Positions 48,536 through 56,355 of a DNA stretch of 64,000 bases are shown here, piece after piece. The translations under genes were made by a program, and so were the position numbers. Source of the DNA: Hyphomicrobiales bacterium (lineage in GTDB: Bacteria > Pseudomonadota > Alphaproteobacteria > Rhizobiales > Rhizobiaceae); the NCBI GenBank assembly GCA_900468805.1, contig UEIF01000004.1:19490-83489 (forward strand). Reading direction: 5' to 3'. The notes under the pieces were generated by a model that searched no databases, was not told where the DNA came from, and worked only from the letters and a program-made list of their open reading frames with translations. Numbering within the stretch: the first letter of the stretch is position 1; each line of letters opens with the position of its first letter.

Positions 48536-49213
48536 TTGTCGTCCGGTACAGGATTGTTCGTTACGTTTGAAGGCGGAGAGGGCGCTGGGAAGTCCACGCA
48601 GATCCGCCGCCTTGCCGAGGCCCTTAAGGTCGACGGCCATGACGTGTTGTTGACCCGGGAGCCGGGAGGCTCGCCGGGAGCCGAAGCGGTGCGCCATGTG
48701 CTGCTTTCCGGTGCGGCAGAAGCTTTCGGCACCCGCATGGAGGCGATCCTCTTTGCCGCCGCCCGCAACGATCACGTTGAAGAGGTCATCCGGCCAGCAC
48801 TCGCCAAGGGCAAGATCGTGCTCTGCGACCGCTTCATGGATTCCTCGCGCGTCTATCAGGGTGTCACCGGCAATCTGGAAGCGGAGTTCATCGAGACGCT
48901 GCAGCGCATCGCCATCAACGGTGTGATGCCTGATTGCACACTGATCCTTGATATTCCTGCCAAGCTGGGACTGCAGCGCGTCAGCCAACGAAACGCCGGC
49001 GGCCCTGACCGTTTCGAGAAGGAAACGCTCGAAACCCACGAGAAACGTCGCGAAGCCTATCTGGATATCGCCGCGCGCGAGCCGGAGCGCTGCCATGTCG
49101 TCAATGCCACGCAGCCCGAAGAGGTAATCGCCGCAGAGATCCTCACCATCATCAGGCAGTTGCTGAAACCATCGGCCGAAGAGCGGATGCCGGAAGCGGC
49201 GCATCATGAGTGA
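48536..49213 (+). CDS. tmk: Thymidylate kinase
   Basis: Tmk phosphorylates dTMP to dTDP. It has 225 residues. The P-loop is [12 protein letters not shown] near the start, followed by the DR motif (CDRFMDSS) and a LID region with [13 protein letters not shown]. The start is a TTG at 48536, behind GGGAAAG; no in-frame ATG lies at the proper place before the P-loop. It overlaps holB by eight bases, indicating translational coupling. Order tmk-holB is standard. Confidence 0.94.
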   Translation: MSSGTGLFVTFEGGEGAGKSTQIRRLAEALKVDGHDVLLTREPGGSPGAEAVRHVLLSGAAEAFGTRMEAILFAAARNDHVEEVIRPALAKGKIVLCDRFMDSSRVYQGVTGNLEAEFIETLQRIAINGVMPDCTLILDIPAKLGLQRVSQRNAGGPDRFEKETLETHEKRREAYLDIAAREPERCHVVNATQPEEVIAAEILTIIRQLLKPSAEERMPEAAHHE

Positions 49214-50231
49214 GGACAGGCCCGGACTGCTCGACGGCGCCATCTGGCCGGCCGAGAATTCGAAGCTCTTCGGTCATGAAGCGGCCGAGGATTTCCTGGC
49301 GCAGTTCTACCGCTCGGGCAAGGGCCATCATGCGATCCTGATCGAAGGCCCCGAAGGCGTCGGCAAGGCGACGCTTGCCTTCCGCTTCGCAAATCATGTG
49401 CTGTCGCATCCCGACCCGACTGGCGCACCCGAACGAATTGGCGATCCGGACCTCAACTCCGCGGTCAGCCGCCAGATCGTCTCTGGTGCCTCGCACAATC
49501 TGCTGCATCTTGCGCGGCCTGTGGATGAAAAGACCGGGAAAGTGAAATCGGCGATCACCGTCGACGAGGTGCGCCGGGCCGGCAAGTTCTTCTCGCAGAC
49601 CTCGGGCACCGGCAATTGGCGGATCGTCATCATCGATCCTGCCGACGACATGAATCGGAACGCTGCAAACGCCATCCTGAAGATCCTCGAAGAGCCGCCG
49701 AAGCGGGCGATGTTCCTCGTCCTGTCGCATGCGCCGGGAAAGCTGCTGCCGACGATCCGGTCGCGCTGCCTGCCGTTGAAGCTTGCGCCGCTCGACGATC
49801 AAGCGCTGGTTTCCGCACTAACTCATCTCGGTATTCAGGGAGAGGGACAGGCCCTGCTTTCCGCCGCCAAGGGCAGCGTGGGCGAGGCGCTGAAATTGCT
49901 GAACTATGGCGGCGGGGATATTATCGAAGCCTATAACGCGGTTCTGTCCTCAGAAGGGCCTGCGGCGCGCAAGGCCATGCACCGGCTTGCCGATGCGCTT
50001 TCGGGCAAGGAAAGCGACACGATCTTCGATTTCTTCGTTAGTCATGTGGGTGATGATGTGATGAACCGCGCGCGCAGCGCGGCAGGCGAGGGGCAGATTG
50101 CGACGGCGGAGCGCCTGGCGCGGCTCTATTCCGCGATCACCGAGAAGCTGACCATCTCCGACGCCTATAATCTCGACCGCAAGCAGACGATCATGGAAGT
50201 GCTTTCCGACATCAAACAGCCGGGTGCTTAG
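49206..50231 (+). CDS. holB: DNA polymerase III subunit delta'
   Basis: HolB is part of the clamp loader. It has 341 residues, with an AAA+ fold: [13 protein letters not shown] (P-loop-like), a sensor region [23 protein letters not shown], and a long helical C terminus. The tmk stop overlaps its ATG. The usual Cys zinc motif of clamp loader subunits is not visible, as in many alphaproteobacterial HolB. A repeat and the opposing tauE gene follow, so metG is no longer directly downstream. Confidence 0.92.
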   Translation: MSEDRPGLLDGAIWPAENSKLFGHEAAEDFLAQFYRSGKGHHAILIEGPEGVGKATLAFRFANHVLSHPDPTGAPERIGDPDLNSAVSRQIVSGASHNLLHLARPVDEKTGKVKSAITVDEVRRAGKFFSQTSGTGNWRIVIIDPADDMNRNAANAILKILEEPPKRAMFLVLSHAPGKLLPTIRSRCLPLKLAPLDDQALVSALTHLGIQGEGQALLSAAKGSVGEALKLLNYGGGDIIEAYNAVLSSEGPAARKAMHRLADALSGKESDTIFDFFVSHVGDDVMNRARSAAGEGQIATAERLARLYSAITEKLTISDAYNLDRKQTIMEVLSDIKQPGA

Positions 50232-50242
50232 AACGTCCTGTG

Positions 50243-50330
50243 TTCATTCCGACGCACCAAGGATACTCTACCTCTTTATTTTTATGCGGTCCCGGACGCA
50301 AAACCGCTGCACACTTTTGCTGGAATTGTT
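50243..50330. repeat. Palindromic intergenic repeat, family A, copy 3 (longest)
   Basis: This element spans the gap between holB and tauE. It shares GCAAAACCGC and TTTTGCTGGAATT with 3082-3130. ATTCC (50246-50250) and GGAAT (50322-50326) mark the outer arms. It also carries an additional left half (ACTCTACCTCTTTATTTTT) not seen in copy 2. The genes at both sides converge. Confidence 0.8.
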
Positions 50331-50334
50331 CTGG

Positions 50335-51123
50335 TCAGCCGGCCAGCAATTTCCAGGCGACGATGGCAAGCGTAACGGCCAGCACGATACGGATTGTCCG
50401 CTCGTGCAGTTTCGGTGCGAGAAGGCTGCCGACGATGATGCCGGGAATGGAGCCGACGAGCAGGGCAAGCAGCATCGACCAATCGATCTCTCCAATGAGC
50501 CAGTAACCCGTGCCGCCGATCAGCGTCAGGGGCACCGCATGGACGATGTCGGAGCCGACGATCTCACGCACATCGAGCCGCGGATAGAGGACGAGCAGGA
50601 TCGTGACGCCGAGAGCGCCGGCGCCGACCGATGTCAGGGTGACGAGCATGCCAAGCACAAAACCGAGAACGACCGTGAAGACCGCGATGGTCGCCGGCTG
50701 CGGCGGCATCCGATCACCGATGGCGCGGCGGGCAAATTCGAGGATCTGGCTGCGGAAAACGAGCATGATCGCGGTCATGACCAGAAGCCAGCCGAGCGCC
50801 GTGGTGATGGTGTTGGTCACGCCGATGCTCTTGCGGTCGACGCCGGCCATCAGCCAGAGCATTAGCAGCGCGGCCGGAACGCTGCCGGCTGCAAGACTGC
50901 CGACGATCTTCCAGTTGACGCGCCCATGCATGCCGTGAACGGCGGTGCCGGCGCTCTTGGTGATCGCCGCATAGAGAAGATCGGTCCCGACTGCCGTTGC
51001 CGGATGGACGCCGAAGAGGAGAACGAGCAGGGGCGTCATCAGCGAACCGCCGCCCACGCCGGTGATGCCGACAAGCGCTCCCACTACGAGACCGGACAGG
51101 GAATAGAGAGGCTCGAACGTCAA
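50335..51123 (-). CDS. Sulfite exporter TauE/SafE family membrane protein
   Basis: This 262-residue inner membrane protein has about seven to eight helices with the two TauE halves: VGALVGITGVGGGSLMTPLL near the N terminus and a second half with GALGVTILLVLYPRLD. The GGG loop motif and the second half pattern are typical. It may export sulfite, sulfoacetate or other organosulfur anions. It is leftward between holB and metG, interrupting a run that is contiguous in many Rhizobiales relatives. The left side has a family A repeat. The ATG at 51123 is acceptable. Confidence 0.87.
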   Translation of the reverse strand: MTFEPLYSLSGLVVGALVGITGVGGGSLMTPLLVLLFGVHPATAVGTDLLYAAITKSAGTAVHGMHGRVNWKIVGSLAAGSVPAALLMLWLMAGVDRKSIGVTNTITTALGWLLVMTAIMLVFRSQILEFARRAIGDRMPPQPATIAVFTVVLGFVLGMLVTLTSVGAGALGVTILLVLYPRLDVREIVGSDIVHAVPLTLIGGTGYWLIGEIDWSMLLALLVGSIPGIIVGSLLAPKLHERTIRIVLAVTLAIVAWKLLAG

Positions 51124-51357
51124 ATACGCGCCTCCGACGGCGTGCGGCCATGACCATTCCGATCGATGAAAAATAGCACTTCGCTTCCGTCCCGCCCTCT
51201 TGTGAGAGAAGGGGTAGATTGCGCCAGAACGTGAGTCAAGTTCACCGCCGCGCGTCTCCGAAATCGTAGGCGGCTGCCAAACTTGATGTTTCGCTCGTGC
51301 GAGACATGCGCTAATAGCGGCTGATGATTTTTATAGAGTAAGCCGGAATTGGCCGCC

Positions 51358-52908
51358 ATGACAGACAAGACCCCCTTCTACATCACGACCGCGATTTCCT
51401 ACCCCAACGGCAAGCCGCATATCGGCCATGCCTACGAGCTGATTGCGACTGACGCGATGGCGCGCTACCAGCGCCTCGACGGCAAGGATGTCTTCTTTCT
51501 GACGGGGACCGACGAACACGGCCAGAAGATGCAGCAGACGGCGCGTGCGGAGGGCATCACGGCGCAGGCGCTTGCTGACCGCAACTCCGGCGAATTCCAG
51601 GCAATGGCAAAGCTGCTCAATGCTTCGAACGACGACTTCATCCGCACCACGCAGGAGCGTCACCACGAGACCTCGCGGAACATCTGGAACCTGATGGCCG
51701 ACAACGGCGATGTCTACAAGGATTCCTATGCCGGCTGGTACTCGGTGCGAGACGAAGCCTATTACCAGGAAAATGAGACGGAGCTGCGCGCCGACGGCGT
51801 GCGCTATGGGCCGCAGGGCACCCCTGTCGAATGGGTGGAAGAGGCAAGCTACTTCTTCAAGCTCTCCGAATACCAGGACCGGCTGCTGAAGCATTACGAG
51901 GAGAACCCCGATTTCATCGGTCCGGCCGAACGCCGCAACGAGGTGATCTCCTTCGTCAAGTCGGGCCTGAAGGATTTGTCGATCTCGCGCACGACCTTCG
52001 ACTGGGGCATCCAGGTGCCGAACGATCCCTCGCATGTCATGTATGTGTGGGTCGATGCGCTGACGAACTACATCACGGCGACCGGCTATATCGAAGACCG
52101 CAACGGACCGCGGGCGAAATATTGGCCGGCTGATGTGCACATCATCGGCAAGGACATCATCCGCTTCCACGCCGTCTACTGGCCGGCCTTCCTGATGTCG
52201 GCCAAGCTGCCGCTGCCGAAGCGCGTCTTTGCCCACGGCTTCCTGCTCAACAAGGGCGAGAAGATGTCGAAGTCGTTGGGCAACGTCGTCGATCCCGTCA
52301 ATCTGGTGAACCATTTCGGCCTCGACCAGGTACGCTATTTCTTCCTGCGCGAAGTCTCCTTCGGACAGGACGGCAGCTATAGCGAAGAGGCGATCGGCAC
52401 GCGCATCAATTCCGACCTCGCCAACGGCATCGGCAACCTTGCCAGCCGTTCGCTGTCGATGATCGTGAAGAATTGCGATGGCCAGATTCCGGAATGCGGC
52501 CCGCTGACCGACGAGGACAAGGCCCTGCTGGCGCAGGCCGATGCTCTGTACGCCTCGACACGCGAGGACATGGGCAAGCAGCTGATCCACCGCGCGCTCG
52601 CCTCCATCATCGCCGTCGTCTCCGAGACCGACCGCTATTTCGCCGGCCAGCAGCCGTGGGCGCTGAAGAAGACCGATCCGGCGCGCATGGGCACGGTGCT
52701 TTATGTGACAGCAGAGGTCGTCCGTCAGATCGCCATCCTGCTGCAGCCGTTCGTACCGGACTCCGCCGACAAGCTGCTCGACCGCGTGGCCGCCCCTGCA
52801 GACAAGCGCGATTTCGCAGCGCTTGGCGAAGCGGGCCGCCTGGTGCCGGGAACGCCGCTCGAAGCACCGACGCCGGTCTTCCCGCGCTATGTAGCTCCGG
52901 AGGCTTAA
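51358..52908 (+). CDS. metG: Methionyl-tRNA synthetase
   Basis: MetRS charges tRNA-Met. It has 516 residues. The class I motif is [17 protein letters not shown] and the second is KMSKSLGN. It is the short type without the zinc-finger Cys of E. coli MetG, and no C-terminal tRNA-binding domain is fused. I start at ATG 51358, not at TTG 51349, because the residues [10 protein letters not shown] match the normal start. tatD follows after four bases, so these are co-transcribed. Confidence 0.97.
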   Translation: MTDKTPFYITTAISYPNGKPHIGHAYELIATDAMARYQRLDGKDVFFLTGTDEHGQKMQQTARAEGITAQALADRNSGEFQAMAKLLNASNDDFIRTTQERHHETSRNIWNLMADNGDVYKDSYAGWYSVRDEAYYQENETELRADGVRYGPQGTPVEWVEEASYFFKLSEYQDRLLKHYEENPDFIGPAERRNEVISFVKSGLKDLSISRTTFDWGIQVPNDPSHVMYVWVDALTNYITATGYIEDRNGPRAKYWPADVHIIGKDIIRFHAVYWPAFLMSAKLPLPKRVFAHGFLLNKGEKMSKSLGNVVDPVNLVNHFGLDQVRYFFLREVSFGQDGSYSEEAIGTRINSDLANGIGNLASRSLSMIVKNCDGQIPECGPLTDEDKALLAQADALYASTREDMGKQLIHRALASIIAVVSETDRYFAGQQPWALKKTDPARMGTVLYVTAEVVRQIAILLQPFVPDSADKLLDRVAAPADKRDFAALGEAGRLVPGTPLEAPTPVFPRYVAPEA

Positions 52909-52912
52909 GGCC

Positions 52913-53695
52913 GTGCTGGTCGATACGCATTGCCACCTGGACTTCGCCGACTTCGAGGCGGAGCGCGACGAGATCGTTGCACGCGCCCATCAGATCGGAG
53001 TTGCGCAGATGGTGACGATCTGCACCCGCGTGCGCAAGCTCGACGGGCTGCTTGCCATCACCGAGAAATATCCCTCCGTCTTCTGTTCGGTCGGAACGCA
53101 TCCCAACAATGCGGGTGACGAACTGGATATCCAGACGGAAGATCTGGTGCGGCTCGCCAATGCTCATCAGAAGGTTGTCGCGATCGGCGAAGCGGGTCTC
53201 GACTATTTCTACGACACGCAGAAGCCTGAGGACCAGCAGACCGGCTTTCGTCGCCATATCGCTGCAGCGCGCGAAACGCAGCTTCCGCTTGTCATCCACA
53301 GCCGCAGCGCAGATGCCGACATGGCTGCAATCCTGACCGAAGAGACAGGGAAGGGGGCCTTCCCCTTCATTTTGCATTGCTTTTCTGCCGGTCCGGAGCT
53401 GGCGAAGACCGGTGTCGAGCTCGGCGGCTATATCTCCTTTTCCGGCATCCTGACCTTTCCGAAATCGGAGGAACTGCGCGAGATCGCCAAGACAATCCCG
53501 CACGACCGGCTGCTCGTCGAAACGGACGCCCCGTATCTGGCGCCGAAGCGCTGGCGCGGCAAGCGCAATGAGCCGTCCTATGTGGTGAACACGGCCGAGG
53601 TGCTGGCCGATACGATCGGCCTTCCTTACGAGGAGGTCGCGCGGATCACCACCGATAACGCCTTCCGCCTGTTTTCGAAGATGCCGAGGATCTAG
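52913..53695 (+). CDS. TatD family metal-dependent DNase/hydrolase
   Basis: This 260-residue TIM-barrel hydrolase has the metal ligands in VDTHCHLDF near the start, GEAGLDYFYD and the later VIHSRSADADM and HCFSAGPE. The C-terminal VETDAPYLAPK is intact. TatD-type proteins are 3'-5' exonucleases or phosphohydrolases; many bacteria have two or three. The start is GTG 52913, behind GGAGGCTTAAGGCC. The MBL hydrolase gene follows after four bases. Confidence 0.9.
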   Translation: MLVDTHCHLDFADFEAERDEIVARAHQIGVAQMVTICTRVRKLDGLLAITEKYPSVFCSVGTHPNNAGDELDIQTEDLVRLANAHQKVVAIGEAGLDYFYDTQKPEDQQTGFRRHIAAARETQLPLVIHSRSADADMAAILTEETGKGAFPFILHCFSAGPELAKTGVELGGYISFSGILTFPKSEELREIAKTIPHDRLLVETDAPYLAPKRWRGKRNEPSYVVNTAEVLADTIGLPYEEVARITTDNAFRLFSKMPRI

Positions 53696-53699
53696 CGGC

Positions 53700-54512
53700 G
53701 TGTCACGGCGGCAGCGGTTCACCATTCTCGGCTGTTCGTCGTCACCGGGCGTGCCGCGCATCACCGGTGACTGGGGCGCCTGCAATCCGGACAATCCAAA
53801 GAACAAAAGAACGCGCGCGGCCTTTATGGTGCAGCAGTTTTCGGCAGATGGGGCTGCGACGACCGTCGTGGTCGATACCGGCCCGGATTTTCGCGAACAG
53901 ATGATCAGGGCAGGGGTGGACCACGTGGATGCGGTTCTATACACCCATCCGCATGCCGACCATATTCACGGCATCGACGATCTGCGTGGTTATTTCCACA
54001 ATACCCGCCGGCGCGTACCGATCTTTGCCGAACCGTTCACCATGGGCAGGCTGCAGGAGGCCTTCGGCTACTGCCTGGAGACGCCGCCGGGCAGCAATTA
54101 TCCGCCTATTGCGCTGCCGAACGTGATCGAGGACATGGAAAAGCCCGTTGAGATCCATGGGCCAGGCGGAACGATCGCCTTCATGCCGCATCTGCAGCAG
54201 CACGGCGACATCCATTCGCTCGGCTTCCGGATCGGGAATGTTGCCTATTGCAGCGATGTCAGCGATTTTCCGCCGCAAACGGTAGAGAAGTTGCAGAACC
54301 TCGACATTCTCATCATCGACGCTCTGCAATATGCCTATCATCCCAGCCATCTCTCGCTGGAACAGTCGCTCGACTGGATAGAGCGGCTAGGACCGAAGCG
54401 GGCGATCCTCACGCACATGCATACGCCGCTCGACTATGATGTGGTCATGGCGCAAACGCCGGACCATGTGGTACCGGCGTTCGACCAGATGAGCTTCGAG
54501 GTCGAGATTTAG
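53700..54512 (+). CDS. MBL-fold metallo-hydrolase (PhnP-like)
   Basis: This 270-residue enzyme has the beta-lactamase fold with HPHADHIHG at about residue 81 (HxHxDH) and downstream metal ligands HGDIHSLGF, YCSDVSDFPP and the C-terminal HMHTPLDYD. PhnP-type enzymes are cyclic phosphodiesterases and the alphaproteobacterial form next to tatD is usually annotated as such. The reaction is not proved here. The start is GTG 53700. It overlaps the terC gene by four bases at their convergent ends. Confidence 0.85.
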   Translation: MSRRQRFTILGCSSSPGVPRITGDWGACNPDNPKNKRTRAAFMVQQFSADGAATTVVVDTGPDFREQMIRAGVDHVDAVLYTHPHADHIHGIDDLRGYFHNTRRRVPIFAEPFTMGRLQEAFGYCLETPPGSNYPPIALPNVIEDMEKPVEIHGPGGTIAFMPHLQQHGDIHSLGFRIGNVAYCSDVSDFPPQTVEKLQNLDILIIDALQYAYHPSHLSLEQSLDWIERLGPKRAILTHMHTPLDYDVVMAQTPDHVVPAFDQMSFEVEI

Positions 54513-55120
54513 CTGCCGATGTAAGGCGCAACCTCGAGGTATCCGCGATGGATCATGTCCAGCGAGACATAGAGGATGATCAGCAGGCCGACGTAGGCGA
54601 TCCAGCGATGTTTGTTGAGCAGGCGGGCGATGAAGTTCGCTGCAATGCCCATCAGCGCAATCGAAAGGCAGAGACCGAGGACGAGCACGCTCGGGTGCTC
54701 GCGAGCGGCACCCGCAACCGCCAGCACGTTGTCGAGCGACATGGAAACATCGGCGATGACGATCTGCGTCGCAGCCTGGAGAAATGTCTTCCTCGGCGCA
54801 GCTGCGCCGGCTTCAGCCGCATGTTCCTCACCATGACCGGCGCGCAGCTCACGCCACATCTTCCAGCATACCCAGAGAAGCAGCAGGCCGCCAGCGAGCA
54901 GCAATCCGACGATTGCCAGAAGATAGACGGCGACGGAAGCAAACAGGATGCGGAGCACCGTTGCCGCCAGAATGCCGACAATGATCGCCTTGCGGCGCTG
55001 CGTAGCTTCCAGGCCGGCAGCAGCAAGGCCGATGACGACGGCGTTGTCGCCGGCGAGAACGAGGTCGATAGCAATGACCTGCAGCAGAGCCGTCAAACCG
55101 GCCGCTGTGAAAATATCCAT
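54509..55120 (-). CDS. TerC family integral membrane protein (YjbE-like)
   Basis: This 203-residue protein has seven helices. The family pattern is DLVLAGDNAVVIGLAAAGL in the first helix, and DVSMSLDNVLAVAGAA later. TerC proteins are implicated in metal ion export, commonly manganese, and in metallating exported enzymes. Its upstream region has a good alphaproteobacterial promoter (55152-55179) and a GGGGG ribosome-binding site, but no convincing yybP-ykoY riboswitch. Confidence 0.87.
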   Translation of the reverse strand: MDIFTAAGLTALLQVIAIDLVLAGDNAVVIGLAAAGLEATQRRKAIIVGILAATVLRILFASVAVYLLAIVGLLLAGGLLLLWVCWKMWRELRAGHGEEHAAEAGAAAPRKTFLQAATQIVIADVSMSLDNVLAVAGAAREHPSVLVLGLCLSIALMGIAANFIARLLNKHRWIAYVGLLIILYVSLDMIHRGYLEVAPYIGS

Positions 55121-55151
55121 ATTGAAGTACCCCCAGGATATGCTTCGAGCG

Positions 55152-55179
55152 TGCTAGCGTCTTGAGGGTTTTCCGTCAA
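55152..55179 (-). promoter_or_regulatory. Candidate promoter of the terC gene
   Basis: On the minus strand TTGAC is followed, after exactly 17 bases, by CTAGCA. This fits the alphaproteobacterial consensus TTGAC-N17-CTATAT at the first half and partly the second. It lies about 30-60 bases upstream of the terC ATG. Confidence 0.5.
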
Positions 55180-55329
55180 CCGGCGAAGGGATGCGTTGTC
55201 GGCCGCGTCCACGGATATGCCCATTGTAATCTGAGCCGTGTAATTCGGTCGGTTGCGCTCGATGTGGTGTCCCGCGCGAACGGATCGATGTAGATTATGG
55301 AACGATTCTTTTCTTCGATCCGCAGGCCC

Positions 55330-55998
55330 ATGGAAACTTTGCTTTATCTCCCCGTCAAAGGCTTCCTCGAAAAGGCAGGTTACGTCGTCAAGGGTGAAGT
55401 CGGCGGCTGTGATCTCGTCGGCTTGAGCGATGACGATCCGCCTGTGGTGGTGGTTTGCGAGCTGAAGCTCAGCTTCAATCTCGAGCTCATCCTTCAGGCG
55501 GTCGATCGCGCTGCCGTCTCCGACGAAGTCTGGATCGCGGCGCGGATTTCTGCCAAAGGCAAAGGGCGGGAGGCCGACAAGCGCTACCGCGACCTCTGCC
55601 GCAGGCTCGGCATCGGCATGCTCGGCATTTCGGATGCCGGTGACGTCAGCATCATCGTCGGCTCCGTATCGCCAATGCCACGGACCAATCCGAAGCGACG
55701 CTCGAGGCTCATGCGCGAGCACCAGAAACGGCGCGGCGACCCGGCGCTCGGCGGCAGTACGCGCACGCCGCTCATGACGGCATATCGCCAGCAGGCGCTC
55801 GGCTGTGCGGCAGCGCTGGCGTCAGGACCGCTTCGCGTGCGCGACATCAGGGCCAGTGTGCCGGAGGCTGGTAAGATCCTACAGTCCAATGTCTACGGCT
55901 GGTTCGAACGGCTCGACAGAGGCATCTATGGCTTGACGAACGCCGGACGGGAAGCGCTGCAGCGCTGGCCGCAACCGGAGATGCAAGCGGCTGAATAG
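55330..55998 (+). CDS. DUF2161 family putative PD-(D/E)XK phosphodiesterase
   Basis: This 222-residue protein has a PD-(D/E)XK-like core: Asp28 in GGCDLVGLS and ELK (44-46) in VVCELKLS, followed by a second domain ending in YGWFERLDRGIYGL. The D-x15-ExK pattern supports nuclease fold but activity is not shown. The family is named DUF2161. Its C terminus resembles a winged helix, so binding of DNA is plausible. The ATG at 55330 is preferred to that at 55297 because family members begin METxLYLPVK. It is unlinked to any restriction genes here. Confidence 0.75.
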   Translation: METLLYLPVKGFLEKAGYVVKGEVGGCDLVGLSDDDPPVVVVCELKLSFNLELILQAVDRAAVSDEVWIAARISAKGKGREADKRYRDLCRRLGIGMLGISDAGDVSIIVGSVSPMPRTNPKRRSRLMREHQKRRGDPALGGSTRTPLMTAYRQQALGCAAALASGPLRVRDIRASVPEAGKILQSNVYGWFERLDRGIYGLTNAGREALQRWPQPEMQAAE

Positions 55999-56355
55999 CT
56001 ATCCGGCACAGGCTTTAGTTCCATAATCTATCTTATGCGATTTCGTGCAGCCAGAGCTACATTCTATTTCCAAGTGCGACATGCCAATGATATCAACGGC
56101 TTGCTCTGAACTTTTAAAATCTCCCCACTCCCATGTTTGAACGGCTAAGCGATCGTGGACGGAATTGATGGCGATGAGTGAGTGCGACCTACAGCGGATC
56201 GAGCGCTGAAAGTGATCGATGCACGGCATGGCGATGATTTATGGCGAAGCGTCAATCACGGAAAATAGACGTTGATGTGAGATGCAACCTGTCTGATAGT
56301 TCGATCAACATCACACACCTCTCCATGCCATATCTGAGCGGAATGCTTTAAACAT
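55999..56355. other. Intergenic region before the M16 peptidase gene
   Basis: This 357 bp region has no supported gene. It has slightly lower GC than its flanks. A 76-codon ORF on the minus strand (55999-56229) was considered and rejected. The peptidase promoter should lie near the 3' end of this stretch. Confidence 0.45.

Noticed and set aside
55121-55296. Possible yybP-ykoY manganese riboswitch upstream of terC
   Set aside because: Some TerC genes have this element, but the conserved loop sequences could not be found here. A simple promoter explains the region.
55999-56229. 76-codon ORF on the minus strand before the M16 peptidase gene
   Set aside because: It starts without a clear ribosome-binding site and looks like a random frame in a lower-GC spacer, although a remnant of a lost gene cannot be excluded.
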